Source: Larix kaempferi
Lineage: Eukaryota; Streptophyta; Pinopsida; Pinales; Pinaceae
Direction: 5' to 3'
Assembly (NCBI GenBank): GCA_027924585.1
Contig: BSBM01000386.1
Location: forward strand, 854,001-918,000
Length of the DNA: 64,000 nt
Below the pieces are notes generated by a model that was given only the letters and a program-made list of their open reading frames with translations, was not told the origin of the DNA and ran no database searches. Below, piece by piece: positions 43,909 to 55,798 of this stretch. The position numbers were made by a program, and so were the translations under genes. Position 1 is the stretch's first letter. Every line of letters starts with the position of its first letter.

Positions 43909-45654
43909 CTTTTTTAAAATTTTAAGAAAATGCTCAATTTTCCACTGTTTCCCCAATTTCGACCTTTAAGTAGTTTTGATGCCTAGGTCCAAATGGTCCC
44001 AAATCTTCAGGGAAGGTGTATTAATGATATTAGGACTTAAATATGATGTTCAAAGATGATATATGGCCACCAAAATACCTCTGAAAACTCTCTTAAGATT
44101 CTGGTTCAAGTATACAATTTTACTAGTAATTTGGGGTTCAAATCCCCCTAGGGTAAGTACTGAAAAGAGCTTCCCAAATGCCTCCAAACCCACTCAAATT
44201 TCTGAAAAGAGGTAGGGGATGTTTCAGGGATTTTATTAAGGTCCCAAATGCATCATTAATTAGTTATAATGTCTGTTCCAACCCTCTCCCAAACAACATC
44301 AAAAACCACTAATTCGACCCTTGGGGAAATGGCACCAAATCTTCTTCAAATGCAAATAAACTGAGTATAATGGCTTCAAATGCTCAAGTACTGAATATGA
44401 AACTTGTAATACACATTAATGGAATTCAATTCATCACAAATATATCAAAGAAACATTCCTTTATTCGAAATCATCATCATTATAATGGCATACATCAATG
44501 TAGTGGGGAAATGGACATTGTTTGCTCATTAATCTTCATTTTTACACACAACCACATGGTATTTAGACCTGATACTTCCTGAAGGTGAAGAAAAGAGTAT
44601 ATAATTTTATTACAATCATAAATACATCAATAGAATCTCTCCCAATAACACAATAGCTCACCAAAAACGTCCTCCCTCAAGGAGCATGAATATGCCTTCA
44701 AAACTAGAGATGGTTGAGAGATGGTGCTGCACTAAACAAAACCACGAGATGCCATGTAGCTGGTACCTGCATATAAAACTCCATTAAAGCTCCATAAAAT
44801 ACCTTAGTGGCCTCTCCAAACACCAACTTGGATGGGAATATTTCACCCTCAAAATTGGCCAAGGCAAGGAACTAGTCATCCACTAGCTCTCTCTTCACAA
44901 ATGCAATTTTTCTCAAATCATCAAAATCCATTCTCATACTTGATTTCTACATTTTATAACCAACATTAGCCTTCTAAGGGTAGAAATCCTCTCAATAGCT
45001 TCAAGATATTTCCACTTAGGAAATATTCCATATTTGCCACTTGTCTCCTAGTTCCAACCTTCCATCTTCTCCCAAATTCGAATTTGAGTCTCTTTGGCTT
45101 CTTCCACTCCCATGAGCGCCTTCCTTGAGCCTATTTTTGGGGCTGACATGTCATAATGGTCAGATTTCAGAGGTCAGGTCTGCAATTTGTCATAGTTGTC
45201 ATAGATTCTCCATCATTGGTGTCATAGGGGCTAGGGAATCTAGCCCAAGTGTCCACAAACTTCCAATTTGACTCTTTATCTTCCATGGAGGTTACCAATC
45301 CATCCCAATTCGACCTAAGATGCTCAATTCCATGTGTTATGACTTACCAACTCACCCAAGAGTGTTCACCTTCCCATGAATTCGAATTGGCAAGAGAGAG
45401 ATGCCATGTGTCATTGAAAAATCAAGCTAGTGTGGGTCCCACACCCTCCATATGTCTCCAAAACCTCTTGCCACCTAGAATTTCTATTGAATTTATTTAT
45501 TCACCATATTTATTAAATACTTGAACCCTTATAATGTCTAAACATTATTTATTAGCTTCCTTATTACAATTCCACATGTGCCCATCCAACCTAGGAAACT
45601 AGTAGGATTGATGGGATTGTCTTACTATGCAATTATTTGAATGGGGACATTACA
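43909..45654 (-). mobile_element. Solo LTR of the element B family
   Basis: 1746 bp from TGTAATGT to ACATTACA, collinear with both element B LTRs. It has a perfect target duplication CCACC (43904-43908 and 45655-45659). No internal genes lie beside it, so it is a solo LTR formed by LTR-LTR recombination. Orientation is as in element B. Confidence 0.93.
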
Positions 45655-46434
45655 CCACCATGGCAGGAGTCCCAGATAGCATTGAAGAAGCCTAGGAAAT
45701 ATTGAAGAAGAAGAAAGGACAAGTCCACCCTGAAGATAAAAGGAAAAGTGGAAAACAAAAGTACAAGTAGGCCCCATAAGAAATATCAGGGTGAATTGAA
45801 GTGTATAAATAAGCATCTAACATTTCATTTTTGCAATCCATCTAACACATTAGAACAACTCTTCCAGCTAATGCGCACTAGTCAAGAAGACCTAGAAAAG
45901 GCACAAGGAGCTAATTTTTGGGGTTCTTATCTTCTCTATAGGTTTTCTATCTGTATCTAGGAATTCTTTGTGAAGGTTCCACTCTCTTGTAGCAAGGGTT
46001 TCCTCATGAAAATAGGAAGAACTTTATGTTATAGGGTTTCTCTTCAAGAATGGTAATGTACTCGAATTGCATTGATTTCTTCTAAGAAAAAATGGTTGGG
46101 TTTTCTCCCAAGTTTGGGTTTTCTAGGGTAAAAATATGTGTCTATTGTGCATGGTTGTGTTTCTATGATCCTTTGCTTCGATTGCAATTTAAGTGTAAAT
46201 TTTCAATGTGCAACTATTCAATTAAAACTGTGGGATGAAATGAATGTTTGAAATCATTAGGTAATAATCGTCAAGATTTGAAAATTGTATTTCTATTGCT
46301 TTATGAGAAAACGTCAATAACTCAATGCCAGTTTGTTCTCAATGATTATCAAGCATTCCATGGTTATAGGGAGCTCGCTAGAAGGCTTTGCTCTCGATCG
46401 CGAATCGTGCTCTGGAGCAAAGTGTGTTGTATGC
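45655..46434. other. No gene; possible right part of the Copia LTR
   Basis: Contains GGGTTTTCTCCC and GGGTTTTCTAGGG near 46090-46130, common near the ends of plant Copia LTRs. No coding sequence was recognised. The left part may be 43640-43908. Confidence 0.35.
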
Positions 46435-47076
46435 CATTTTTTATGATGATAATGTTGATATGCCACCTCCATCCATGCCGCTCCCATCCATTGCCATGGC
46501 ACCCCTTCAGACCAGGACTCGAGCAACAGATACATCAACAAGGCCTTCACGTTTAGTTCCATTTCCATCTATAGATTCTACGCAACTACATCCTGCTTTA
46601 AGTTCACTACCACCACGTGGAGGCTCATGATGCAACATGGTGGTGCAAAGAGGAAGGGCCAACTTAAGTGTTTTGGTCTTTAATGATCATAGTTAATAGT
46701 ATCATACCTTTTAGTTTTCATATTTAAGTTAAATTATCATTTTGGAACTTAAGCAGATGGCCTATTTTGTAAACATAACTATTTGGTCATGTTGGCAGTT
46801 GGCGGATAATCTATTTCATTCCATAAGTTAATTTTCTACTTCTTATTATATGGTTATAAAATTTGTATGTTTGTAATTTCTAGATGGTTTGTATTTGTAA
46901 CTTTGTAATTGTTAGTGACTGGCTGGTTGATGCTTGAATGATTTTTCATTAATGTACTATGGTAGAATGTTATTGTGTAGTAATTAATATTCATCTAAAA
47001 GGAGCATAAATGTAAATGTTTCACATATTTTGCAACTCATTTGACATTCTACATGTTTTTTTAATATAAATGTATC

Positions 47077-47150
<74 letters not shown>

Positions 47151-49345
47151 GCTCTCGAGACGCTCTTCTCCCTTATATTTTTGGAAAACGACGCTTCCGA
47201 GCTTTCACTCCCGCTTCGCTCCCACACTCTGGAAACCTTGAAACATTCTTTACTTTAGAAATTGCCAATGTATGAATTTCTATAGCATGACCTTATTGAT
47301 TGAATATTTTGTGGACAAATTGTTGTCAAACTCAGTGAATTTCGGAGTTGATTTGATTGTGATTAAACAGTTACATCATGACTTATTTCAGTAAATTGGG
47401 TAATTAAATTGGTGTCCAATTCCAAAGTAAAAAAAAGAGGAAACCAATCTAACCAAACAACCTCTTTGAAGAAAAATATGCAATTTTGGGATGCATTCCC
47501 TAACTAGTGGTGATTATAATTTGTGACTACTTTTGTCTCCCTAAAATAGGTATCCACACTGTTCAAGTGGTGAGTAGACCTTCCTTCGTGGTAGTGTAAC
47601 TATTGGAATATTGTCTAGGATATATCTATAAGCAGTATGTTAATTTGTTGAACTTAGATCTAGTTATTAGCTTTGAATAGTTTACTGGAAATTATTAACT
47701 GAAAACACTGATATCTAACAAATCACGCGACGTAAAAACTCAAGAAATCATTCATACATTTGACACTTAGATTTACCCTAGAAAACCCCAATTGGGGAAA
47801 ATCAACAAATAGTTTGATTTTTATTAATGATAAAAACCTCAGGCTCCTGTCTAGGATAATGGCCCATTGAGGAATACAATACAACAAAATAGCCTAGCCT
47901 ATCACGTGGATGCTGGTCCTTTGATTACCCTTACATCTTTCCTCTAACCTATGCCCCCTGCACACTTGGTTGGCATTCCTTTGTCGACCAATCAATGAGA
48001 TTTCACTCACGCTATGTGGTTGTTGTGTGTGTCCTCCTCTCACTTAGGTTGTCTTTTATAATCTTACAGTATGCAAATGCCTTGGGTCAAAACCATGGGC
48101 CCTCACTTTACTTAAAGTAATTACAAAAGTACTTTCACTTTAATAGTTCACTATACTAAAGTGAAACTCCTAATTTTGAGAGGTCTTCTGGACAACTCCT
48201 GCATGCCAGACACTTGGCTATGTAGAAGTACATGTCTGATGCTACAAAAATCAACATAGTAAAGTGTAATTTTTAGATTTTTCTTGTGGCTATAAAGGAA
48301 AAAGGAATTTGGAGTTTTACAGAAATTTAATGGGAAAAATAAGATGCTTTTAAATAAGATAGAAGGATCACCATGAGAAGTTGTTTCATTGAGTACCAAG
48401 TTTGACTCCATACAACAAACTTTAGATAGCATTCAAAATAGGGTGGAAACACTTTTACGAAGTCAATGTAGTTGTAGCTTGTCGACAATAAGAGTTACTC
48501 CAATCGATAAGGGAAAAATAATAAAATTCATCCACATTGAAGATATCATCAAGATGCATTAGAGATTTGTTAAGCCATGGGAAACATGTGTTGATGTTTT
48601 GTAGCTCGGATTGGAACTTCCACATAGGTTAGGTGTCAAACATGTGAGAAGTCGTCCAATTCAATCTACTTTGTAATTCACTTTATTTATAAAGTGAAAG
48701 GCTTTTAAGTAGTTGTTGAGTCTAATAAAGTGAGTTTTAATGCATTAGTGATTTAGACTAATCTCAACCATCGATCTCATTGTGAGATTAGGTTATTGGT
48801 AGATTAGGGTTTTAGCTAAAGTATAAAGGCAAGTCAAAGTAGAGGGTAAAGGCACATTCATTCTTCACGAAGACTTATTTTGGAAGACGAAATAAGAGTC
48901 CAATAGAGAGATGAAAAATAGGGCAACAGAGAAATGATTAACTTGCAATTTTAGCAGGTCGAAGAACTCACACATTTTTGTACACATACAAAATTCCGTA
49001 CAACTGTATGAACAAATCTGTATGGATTCGTACACCCCTACGGATAGGCCGTACTACAATGCAGAAAAATATGGTTGTAGCTTCTTCTCAGATATGTTTG
49101 TTGTTTTTCCTCATTGGTAGGTACACCATCCTTTCGTTGATGTGTCCTTGTAAGTTTTGAATATTAATGATATACTGATTTTGAAGGACAAATTTTCGAG
49201 TTTCGTGTTTTATAGTTGCGTTATTTGTTTTTATGTGATTAATGCATGCTCATATTTATTTATGTTGTTAGTAAATTTTAAGATATGAATTTATTTGATA
49301 AAGAGGAATAGGATAGAAGTCACCTAGGCCTTGGGGAAATTTAGC
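46435..49345 (+). repeat. Large repeat, copy 2, left part
   Basis: Starts in the hAT tail (PPPSMPLPSIAMAPLQTRTR) and matches 38490-41085 up to about 49040. The section 48440-48590 also matches 58195-58350. The copy continues beyond the solo LTR at 49371-51062. Confidence 0.8.
47080..47147. repeat. (TA)n microsatellite
   Basis: About 68 bp of pure TA/AT. The paralogous site in copy 1 (about 39144-39162) has only about 18 bp. Confidence 0.95.
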
Positions 49346-49370
49346 AACATTTGAATAATGAGGATGGTAT

Positions 49371-51062
49371 TGTTGGGCACACACTTGTATTGAGGGGGGG
49401 TGAATCAGTGTAAGACAATTTTTTACCTTTTCAAACAATTCATCAACCATAAGAAAACAATCACATATCGGATCTATTAATTGCAGAATAGATCTATTGT
49501 AGGAACCAACCTACTGTCACAGATATTTGTAGACACCAATCCCCACCTCTAAGAACCAACTTATCAAGAGACACCAATATATTTGTTTGAGCGACACCAA
49601 CCTTCAAGTTACAATTTCTTCTTTAGTGCATATAAGGTCTTTGTAAGATGTTCACATTCACATTACCTTTATTGGTTCTGGTTGCTTCTTCAGCCTTCAC
49701 CAAGTTTGATCAAAATTGAATTTCCAAACGATATTTTATGGTAGGCTTCCCAAAGCTTTTTGTTTTTGGCCTCTTCCCAAGAATGAACTTGTACAGCTTG
49801 ACATGTATCCAATTTTGCAAATCTGATTCTAAAATGTTTACCTTCGATACTTCAAGGTGTCTCCTTAGATCCCTAAAAATTTCGCAATCTGAAAAGTCCC
49901 CGAAAAGAAGTTATAGAAACGATGCCAAGTTGATCTGTTTGAAATTGATATCGGGACCTTTCAAGAAACCTAACTTTCACAGGATATATCTCAAAAAGTA
50001 TAATGAACCAAAGTTTGAAATTTTTAACTTAAGTATGTCTATATGACTCCTTAGATCCTTTTGTAGCTGGAGTTTTCACACCAGCTCGTGCTAAAGAGCA
50101 CCTAATAAGGATTCAAGAACCCTTAGTAGCAGTTCATAAACATGGATAAAAACTAAACAATAAGAAAATGGAAAACAAGGGTTTGCAGTAATGGTTACCT
50201 CAAAAGAAGAGGTGATGAGGGCCCTTGCAACAATACAAAGAGTAGTGTGTCGGGTCTCCATAGTTCCTTTCTCTTGTCCAAATGCTCAATGGGTTGGTCA
50301 AGGTTCAACTAAATGGGCACAAAAGCTTGAAATGGGAGGCTAAAGTGCAGAAGGAATTTTCGAAGCATGAGATTCCACAATCTGAAAAGTCCTAGAAAAG
50401 AAGTTATAGAGAATATGCCAAGCTGATTTGAAGTACTTATATATGTATCCTTAGATCCCTGAAAATTTCACAGTTTGAAAAGTCCTATAAAAGAAGATAT
50501 AGCGAAAACGCTAAACTGATTTGTTTGAAATTGATTTCAAGACCATTCAAAAACCCTAACTTCCACAGTGCATATCTCAGAAAGTATAGAGAACCAACAT
50601 TTGAAATTTTGACATCTACTCAGAGATCTTGCCTCCACCTTCAAAATTTCACGGTTTGCCAAGTCCTAGAAAAAATGTTATAACGAAAATACCAAATTGA
50701 TTTGAAATTGATTTCGCAACTCTTTTCTTTTGGAATGATATTAAATCTTTGTTCATCCACTTTTTCAAACTCTACTACTTTTTCTCAATACTTTATCATA
50801 GCCCTTCATAAAGGACATGCTCATTCAAATACCATGGGCTTCCAAACCCATGTGTTTGAAACCACCATTTCACATTTTACTTTTTCACATGTTCCTCTTT
50901 TTTAATATACCTGTAAACCTATATATAAATCAATCTAGAGATGTTCCCCCTTGCTTGCAAATTCCTTAGCATAACATTAATAACAAAATGTTCAATGTAA
51001 TGCTTTAATATGACATTAATGACAACATTAATCCTTTGACTTTAATGGTAATAATTCCAACA
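49371..51062. mobile_element. Solo LTR (1692 bp) with internal repeats
   Basis: Begins TGTTGGGCAC and ends TTCCAACA. Flanks are GGTAT (49366-49370) and TGTAT (51063-51067), a 5-bp duplication with one change. The paralogous third copy has no insertion here: near 58345-58365 it runs CATATGAATAATGAG directly into ATCTTAAGCC. Inside, a phrase with CAATCTGAAAAGTCC..AAAAGAAG recurs about four times (49880, 50380, 50470, 50650), with GAAATTGAT and CATATCTCA neighbours. No coding sequence is seen. Orientation was not determined. Confidence 0.72.
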
Positions 51063-51214
51063 TGTATCTTAATCCTGAAAACCCTACATTGGATTTTAGC
51101 TATAGAGAAGTTTTTCTGATGAAGGGAAAGTGCAATTTAATATATTAAACCTCTACTAGATACATGACGCAAAATTTACTCTACTAGATAGACTAACAAA
51201 GTATATGTTTACCC

Positions 51215-52146
51215 TATGTAGCAGGGGTACCCGTACTCGGGGTAGGGTACACGTACCCATACTGGGTACTTGGGTACTCGTAAGGTACATCTCTCGTTGT
51301 ACCCTGCCGTACCCCATACTAGATCCACATACCCGAGACGCTATTATAAAAAAAAGGGTACTTATAGGCTAAATGGTACGACGTACCCCATGTTTGGGTA
51401 CTCCCAGGGTACGACTGACTCATCAAAATGAAAATCCACTAGGGAAAATATAATGACCCCCAACCAAATCTGAACTAAATTTTTGCTAACTGCGTATGGA
51501 TTCTGGTTCAGGACTTATGTCAAGCACTTTGCAACACTGTTCAAACTCCACTTAATATTTTCCAAATCTGATAGACTAATTTTGCATTGATTTACAAGGA
51601 ATGTTTTTATGGTTTTGTGTTCAGCACTCATGGAACATAATTTGACTACCAGATGTGTACATAAAAAATATAGTATATACATATGTTTTTAATACTAAGA
51701 AATACACTCACATCAACCCAGTATTACATTTGCAACTTTTTATTGCCTGTAACAACGGTACAAATAGGTGTTTAAAATCAGATTTCAAGTGTACCTTCAG
51801 ATTACAGTTTGATTGTTTGTTACAACTGCCTAGTATAGTGATTTATCAAATTTCATGTAACTTCCAGTCTTCCACTTGATATCTACTATGAGTCTATGAG
51901 TCTATGATTTTTCAAATTTTCAATGTGAATGTTCATTGTTCAATGAATCATTGAATTTAGAATTATGAATCATGATTCATAATTTATGAAAAAATCTGAA
52001 ATATGCATGTATAATGTGACTATGACATGTATTATTTTTATAATATATATATATATATATATATTATCCGACATACCCAAGTACCCTGTTTCAAAAAGTG
52101 GTGTCTCCATTCCCGTCCCCATACTCAAGTTTCATGTCAACTTAGT
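51215..52146. mobile_element. Non-autonomous TIR element, hAT-like
   Basis: Absent from the paralogous site near 58500-58530. It is flanked by TGTTTACCC on both sides (51206-51214 and 52146-52154), giving an 8-9 bp duplication that fits hAT. Inside are inverted termini CAGGGGTACCCG (51222) and GTACCCTG (ending 52088), with GGTAC/GTACC repeats near the left end. The outermost ends do not align with these termini, so the exact borders are uncertain. No transposase is encoded. Confidence 0.6.
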
Positions 52147-52344
52147 GTTTACCCCACAACATGGTTGAATACAAGGAGGTAGCGGTCCAATTATTTCTCT
52201 CTTGTGTTGTTGATAAAGGTTATAAGTATTAGCTGTGCCTTATAAACAAAAGACTAATTGCAGACAAGGAGCAAGAAGAAATTATTTTCATTTTCAATAA
52301 AAGAAAACTGGGCATGAAAAGAAGTGCATAAACTTGAAAATGGA

Positions 52345-52361
52345 GAAAACATGATGCTTCT
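52345..52361. repeat. SINE target-site duplication, left
   Basis: 17 bp starting GAAAACATGATG, repeated exactly at 52622-52638 on the other side of the SINE. Confidence 0.88.
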
Positions 52362-52621
52362 TTTTTTTTAACCATGGGGAAAACAACCTACCAAGGGTAT
52401 ATCCAACATTCCGTAATCCAGATATACCAGTAACTTGTGACTCAGCAGGGGCCGAGACATCCCGAAGCCCACCAAGGTGAGCCTCTATCCTAGGAGTCGC
52501 CTACCCTTCAAGCCTTGTCACAACATGCCAATGAGCAACCCTACCCCCCATTGATTTTGAACCTGTGACCTCCACGGAGATAACACATGCTCTTAACCAT
52601 TAGGCCCACTCAAGTGCTCTA
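52362..52621 (-). mobile_element. tRNA-derived SINE
   Basis: A 260-bp insertion flanked by 17-bp exact duplications. The paralogous copy near 58710-58727 has a single, uninterrupted target (AAACATGATGCTTCAAAG). On the minus strand it starts TAGAGCACTTGAGTGGGCC, carries an A-box-like GGGCCTAATGGTTAAGAGC (52589-52607), a B-box-like GGTTCAAAATC (52553-52563) and ends in a poly(A) (plus-strand T run 52361-52369). These are the hallmarks of a SINE from a tRNA. Such elements are transcribed by RNA polymerase III and mobilised by a LINE. Confidence 0.88.
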
Positions 52622-52993
52622 GAAAACATGATGCTTCTAAGAGTCTATTGAACTCGAGAAGAAAATATAGGTTTGAGCCTATGACAGAGCATCCTTCCTA
52701 CAAAAAGAATGGAGAAGATATGATATGCACCTTAGGCATTGGTTCAGGTAGTCCATTGGAAAATGTCTTGATTTGGTGGTTCATTGCACCATTCCTGAGG
52801 GGTAAAGTGTTCTTTTTCAAAGGGCCTTCTACCCATTCCAATAGATCCCAGGACCTAATCCAATCATGCTCTATGTCCTCCAAGTAATATACTCCCTCAT
52901 CTATTGTATATTTAACTGTTGTTTCTCATAACAGATTAACCACTATTGATTTGAGTACAAAAAGGCATTTTTCTCTATTGTTTAAGATAGTGT

Positions 52994-53705
52994 TGTGAAA
53001 ATCCTCACAGCAGATCTAAGAGATGATGTATACCTCACAAGAGTAATTATGATCAAGCAGGAAAATAGAAGAAGAGTGAACAATACAGTATAATGAGCAA
53101 CAGAATAATATGGTATAGTAGAACTCAGATAGAAGCAATAATACTTCACACACACTAATTAATTAATCACAATATGGACAAATAAATAGTACAATGGTAG
53201 AGAGGATTCGAATGCCTAAGGTGGCAATTCGAATTATCCTCTCAGAGTGATCATAAGATCAATAGAGTGTCATCGGAGCACAACTATGTGTCCTCATGAT
53301 CATCGGAGCACAATTGGAAGTCTTCATCATCATCAGTGGAGTCATCAATGCTCAAGTAACTATCAACCATCAGTCAAACTGAGTCTGGTAGGTGTAACTG
53401 AGTGTAACTGAGTGTAACTAAGTGTAACTGAGTGTAACTGAGTGTAACTAAGTGTAACTAAGTGACAACTGGACTGGTAGGTGAAGAAGTGCGAGTTGCT
53501 TCCTAAAATCAAGGAAGAAGGGCGCATTAAGCAACTGGAGGGATAAAATTGAATAGTGAGAAGCTCCTGGGGGCTGGCTAACTGAGGGCTAGGTGCTGGA
53601 CTGATGACTGGGATGCATGCAAACCCTAAAAGTGAATGCATGACTGAAAATGTAAATGATCAAAATACCGGTGGTACTAGGATGGAGTATAGGAATATCC
53701 TAACA
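52994..53705 (-). repeat. Gag-only element 3' LTR
   Basis: 712 bp. It is 60 bp longer than its partner, because the array near 53387-53470 holds about eight 10-bp units (GAGTGTAACT type) against about two in the other LTR. CCCCCCCTTAA (53706-53716) is the polypurine-tract complement. Confidence 0.9.
53387..53470. repeat. 10-bp tandem repeat within the LTR
   Basis: GTGTAACTGA/GTGTAACTAA units repeated about eight times. The partner LTR has about two units near 55543. Confidence 0.9.
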
Positions 53706-54031
53706 CCCCCCCTTAATCCATCCTGGGCCCTGGTAACTAAGACCAAAGGTCACCCAATACAATGAATAATAACAATCAATAAGGAAGTGGGAAAATTTCA
53801 TGGGAAACATACCCCCTCCTCAAAAAATAGACTGTAAGGTACACACAAAAATTAAATGCTCCAAACTCAAGCAGGTGTGATGCTTGGTCATATGTCTGGA
53901 GGTATCTTCTTCTTGGGAAGAAGTGGATCATGCTCAAAAAACATGTGTTTGTACTTGCTCTTCAGTTTGAATGTGATGAGAACAAATCCAAAAGTATGAG
54001 GATGATCCTTGAACCTGTGATTTGAATCAGC

Positions 54032-54982
54032 TTAGGTAGGATCAAAATCATGAATATGCAGATAGTCTTTTGTCTTCTCCTTCGAACCATCATGGGTGAG
54101 ATTATGCCAAAAAGAACCATCAAATAATAATTGCTTGAAATCCAAATCAGATTTAAGACTTGAAGAATAGTTTCTTGAGATCTCCTTTGAACCAGCAGGG
54201 GTGAGATCAAAACTATCATATGCATGAGAATTTATCCCAAGCAAATGGCAATGGTTTCTTGAGATCTCCTTTGAACCATAAGAGGTGAGATCAAAACCAA
54301 TGGATGCATGAGAAATTATCTCAAGTGAGTGGCAATGGCCATATTCTTCAATAACCTTCTGAAAGCATGAATTAATGATCATATAGTAGTATAAAAGAGA
54401 TGATTGCTTGAGAGGAGCGAATGCATTACCTCCAATAGCTAATTTTACCTCCGAAATAATCATTTGATCATGATCCAAACCAACAGACTCTGGTGCAAGA
54501 GAGGATTTAGGACCTTCTGCAATATCTAGAGTGTGAACTGGCACAGAAAGAGAAGAAAGTTTGAGCATGAGTGGAGAATCTGCAAGTTCTTTGTCAACAA
54601 CTTCAATATGAGATGATACTGGTTCATGATCTGAAAGACCATCAAGGAGGGCGAATGCATCACTTTTCTTTCTCTCGAAAGGGTTTGGACCAATCCCTTC
54701 ATCCTGCTTGCCAAAATTTTTATCCAGGTGGGCCCATAGCTCTTTTGGAGATTTAACATATTCATCATCAAGGGAGTAGAATGCCAAGCTTCGAGACATA
54801 GCAAACATTATGGCTGCAATAGCTCTTCCACCTTCATCTAACCAGTCATTCTCTTCTTCAGAGGATTCGAACTCTCTTTCAAAACAATAATCAAAGAGAT
54901 CATGTCTCTTCAAATATGCTATCATTTTTGGTTTCCATTCAACATAGTTGAATAGATAAAGAGGAGGATCTTCTGAAAACAT
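54032..54982 (-). CDS. Gag-like protein with 28-aa tandem repeats
   Basis: A 316-aa open frame starting soon after the primer-binding site. Residues 1-100 resemble the N-terminus of Copia gag: WKPKMIAYLKRHDLFDYC, then DEGGRAIAAIMFAMSRSL and SPKELWAHLDKNFGKQDEG. The remainder does not continue as a capsid. From about residue 210 there are at least two 84-bp repeats and a diverged third, each with SHA..FDLT..GSKEISRN. No zinc knuckle or protease is visible. The gene might make a particle-associated protein or a decoy; that is speculation. Confidence 0.8.
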   Translation of the reverse strand: MFSEDPPLYLFNYVEWKPKMIAYLKRHDLFDYCFEREFESSEEENDWLDEGGRAIAAIMFAMSRSLAFYSLDDEYVKSPKELWAHLDKNFGKQDEGIGPNPFERKKSDAFALLDGLSDHEPVSSHIEVVDKELADSPLMLKLSSLSVPVHTLDIAEGPKSSLAPESVGLDHDQMIISEVKLAIGGNAFAPLKQSSLLYYYMIINSCFQKVIEEYGHCHSLEIISHASIGFDLTSYGSKEISRNHCHLLGINSHAYDSFDLTPAGSKEISRNYSSSLKSDLDFKQLLFDGSFWHNLTHDGSKEKTKDYLHIHDFDPT

Positions 54983-55134
54983 TGAAGCTGTAGAAGACCT
55001 GTAAAAACAATAGAGAATATGTGCAGCTGATACTGTTGCAAAAATGCAGAAACTGCTGCAACTGTTGCACTCAAAATCTTGCTAATAACCTGCAAAAAAC
55101 TCTCAAGAATGGAGACAAACAATACTCTCAACAT

Positions 55135-55146
55135 GCTCTGATACCA
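55135..55146 (-). other. Gag-only element primer-binding site
   Basis: The minus strand reads TGGTATCAGAGC next to the 5' LTR, a perfect 12-nt match to the initiator tRNA-Met complement. Confidence 0.92.
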
Positions 55147-55798
55147 TGTGAAAATCCTCACAGTGGATCTAAGAGATGATGTATACCACACAAGAGTAAT
55201 TATGATTAAGCGGGAAAATAGAAGAAGAGTGAACAATATAGTATAATGAGCAACAGAATAATATGGTACAGTAGAACTCAGATAGAAGCAATAATACTTC
55301 ACACACACTAATTAATTAATCACAATATGGACAAATAAATAGTACAATGGTAGAGAGGATTCGAATGCCTAAGGTGGCAATTCGAATTAGCCTCTCAGAG
55401 TGATCATAAGATCAATAAAGTGTCATCGGAGCACAACTAGGTGTCCTCATGATCATCGGAGCACAACTGGAAGTCTTCATCATCATCAGTGGAGTCATCA
55501 ATGCTCAAGTAACTGTCAACCATTAGTTAAACTGAGTCTGGTAGGTGTAACTGAGTGACAACTAGACTGGTAGGTGAAGAAGGGCGAGTTGCTTCCTAAA
55601 ATCAAGGAAGAAGGGTGCATTAAGCAACTGGAGGGATAAAACTGAATAGTGAGAAGCTCCTGGGGGCTGGCTAACTGAGGGCTAGGTGCTGTACTGATGA
55701 CTGGGATGCATGCAAACCCTAAAAGTGCATGCATGACTGAAAATGTAAATGATCAAAATACTGGTGGGACTAGGATGGAGTATAGGAATATCCTAACA
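55147..55798 (-). repeat. Gag-only element 5' LTR
   Basis: 652 bp, collinear with 52994-53705 except for the shorter 10-bp array. It is followed by AGTGT. Confidence 0.9.

Larger units (their letters stand above)
52994..55798 (-). mobile_element. Gag-only, non-autonomous Copia-like LTR element
   Basis: LTRs at 52994-53705 (712 bp) and 55147-55798 (652 bp) start TGTGAAAATCC and end CCTAACA on the plus strand. A perfect AGTGT duplication flanks them (52989-52993 and 55799-55803), and the paralogous third copy lacks the insertion. The interior is only 1441 bp and holds one gag-like gene, with a perfect primer-binding site and a polypurine tract. No polymerase or integrase is present. LTR ends and polypurine tract resemble element D. 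The LTRs differ at about 22 of 650 positions. Confidence 0.9.

Noticed and set aside
38490-49040. The 2.6-kb direct repeat as a pair of LTRs of one element
   Set aside because: A third copy exists at 58195, the repeat begins inside hAT coding sequence, and no primer-binding site or polypurine tract lies at its inner edges.
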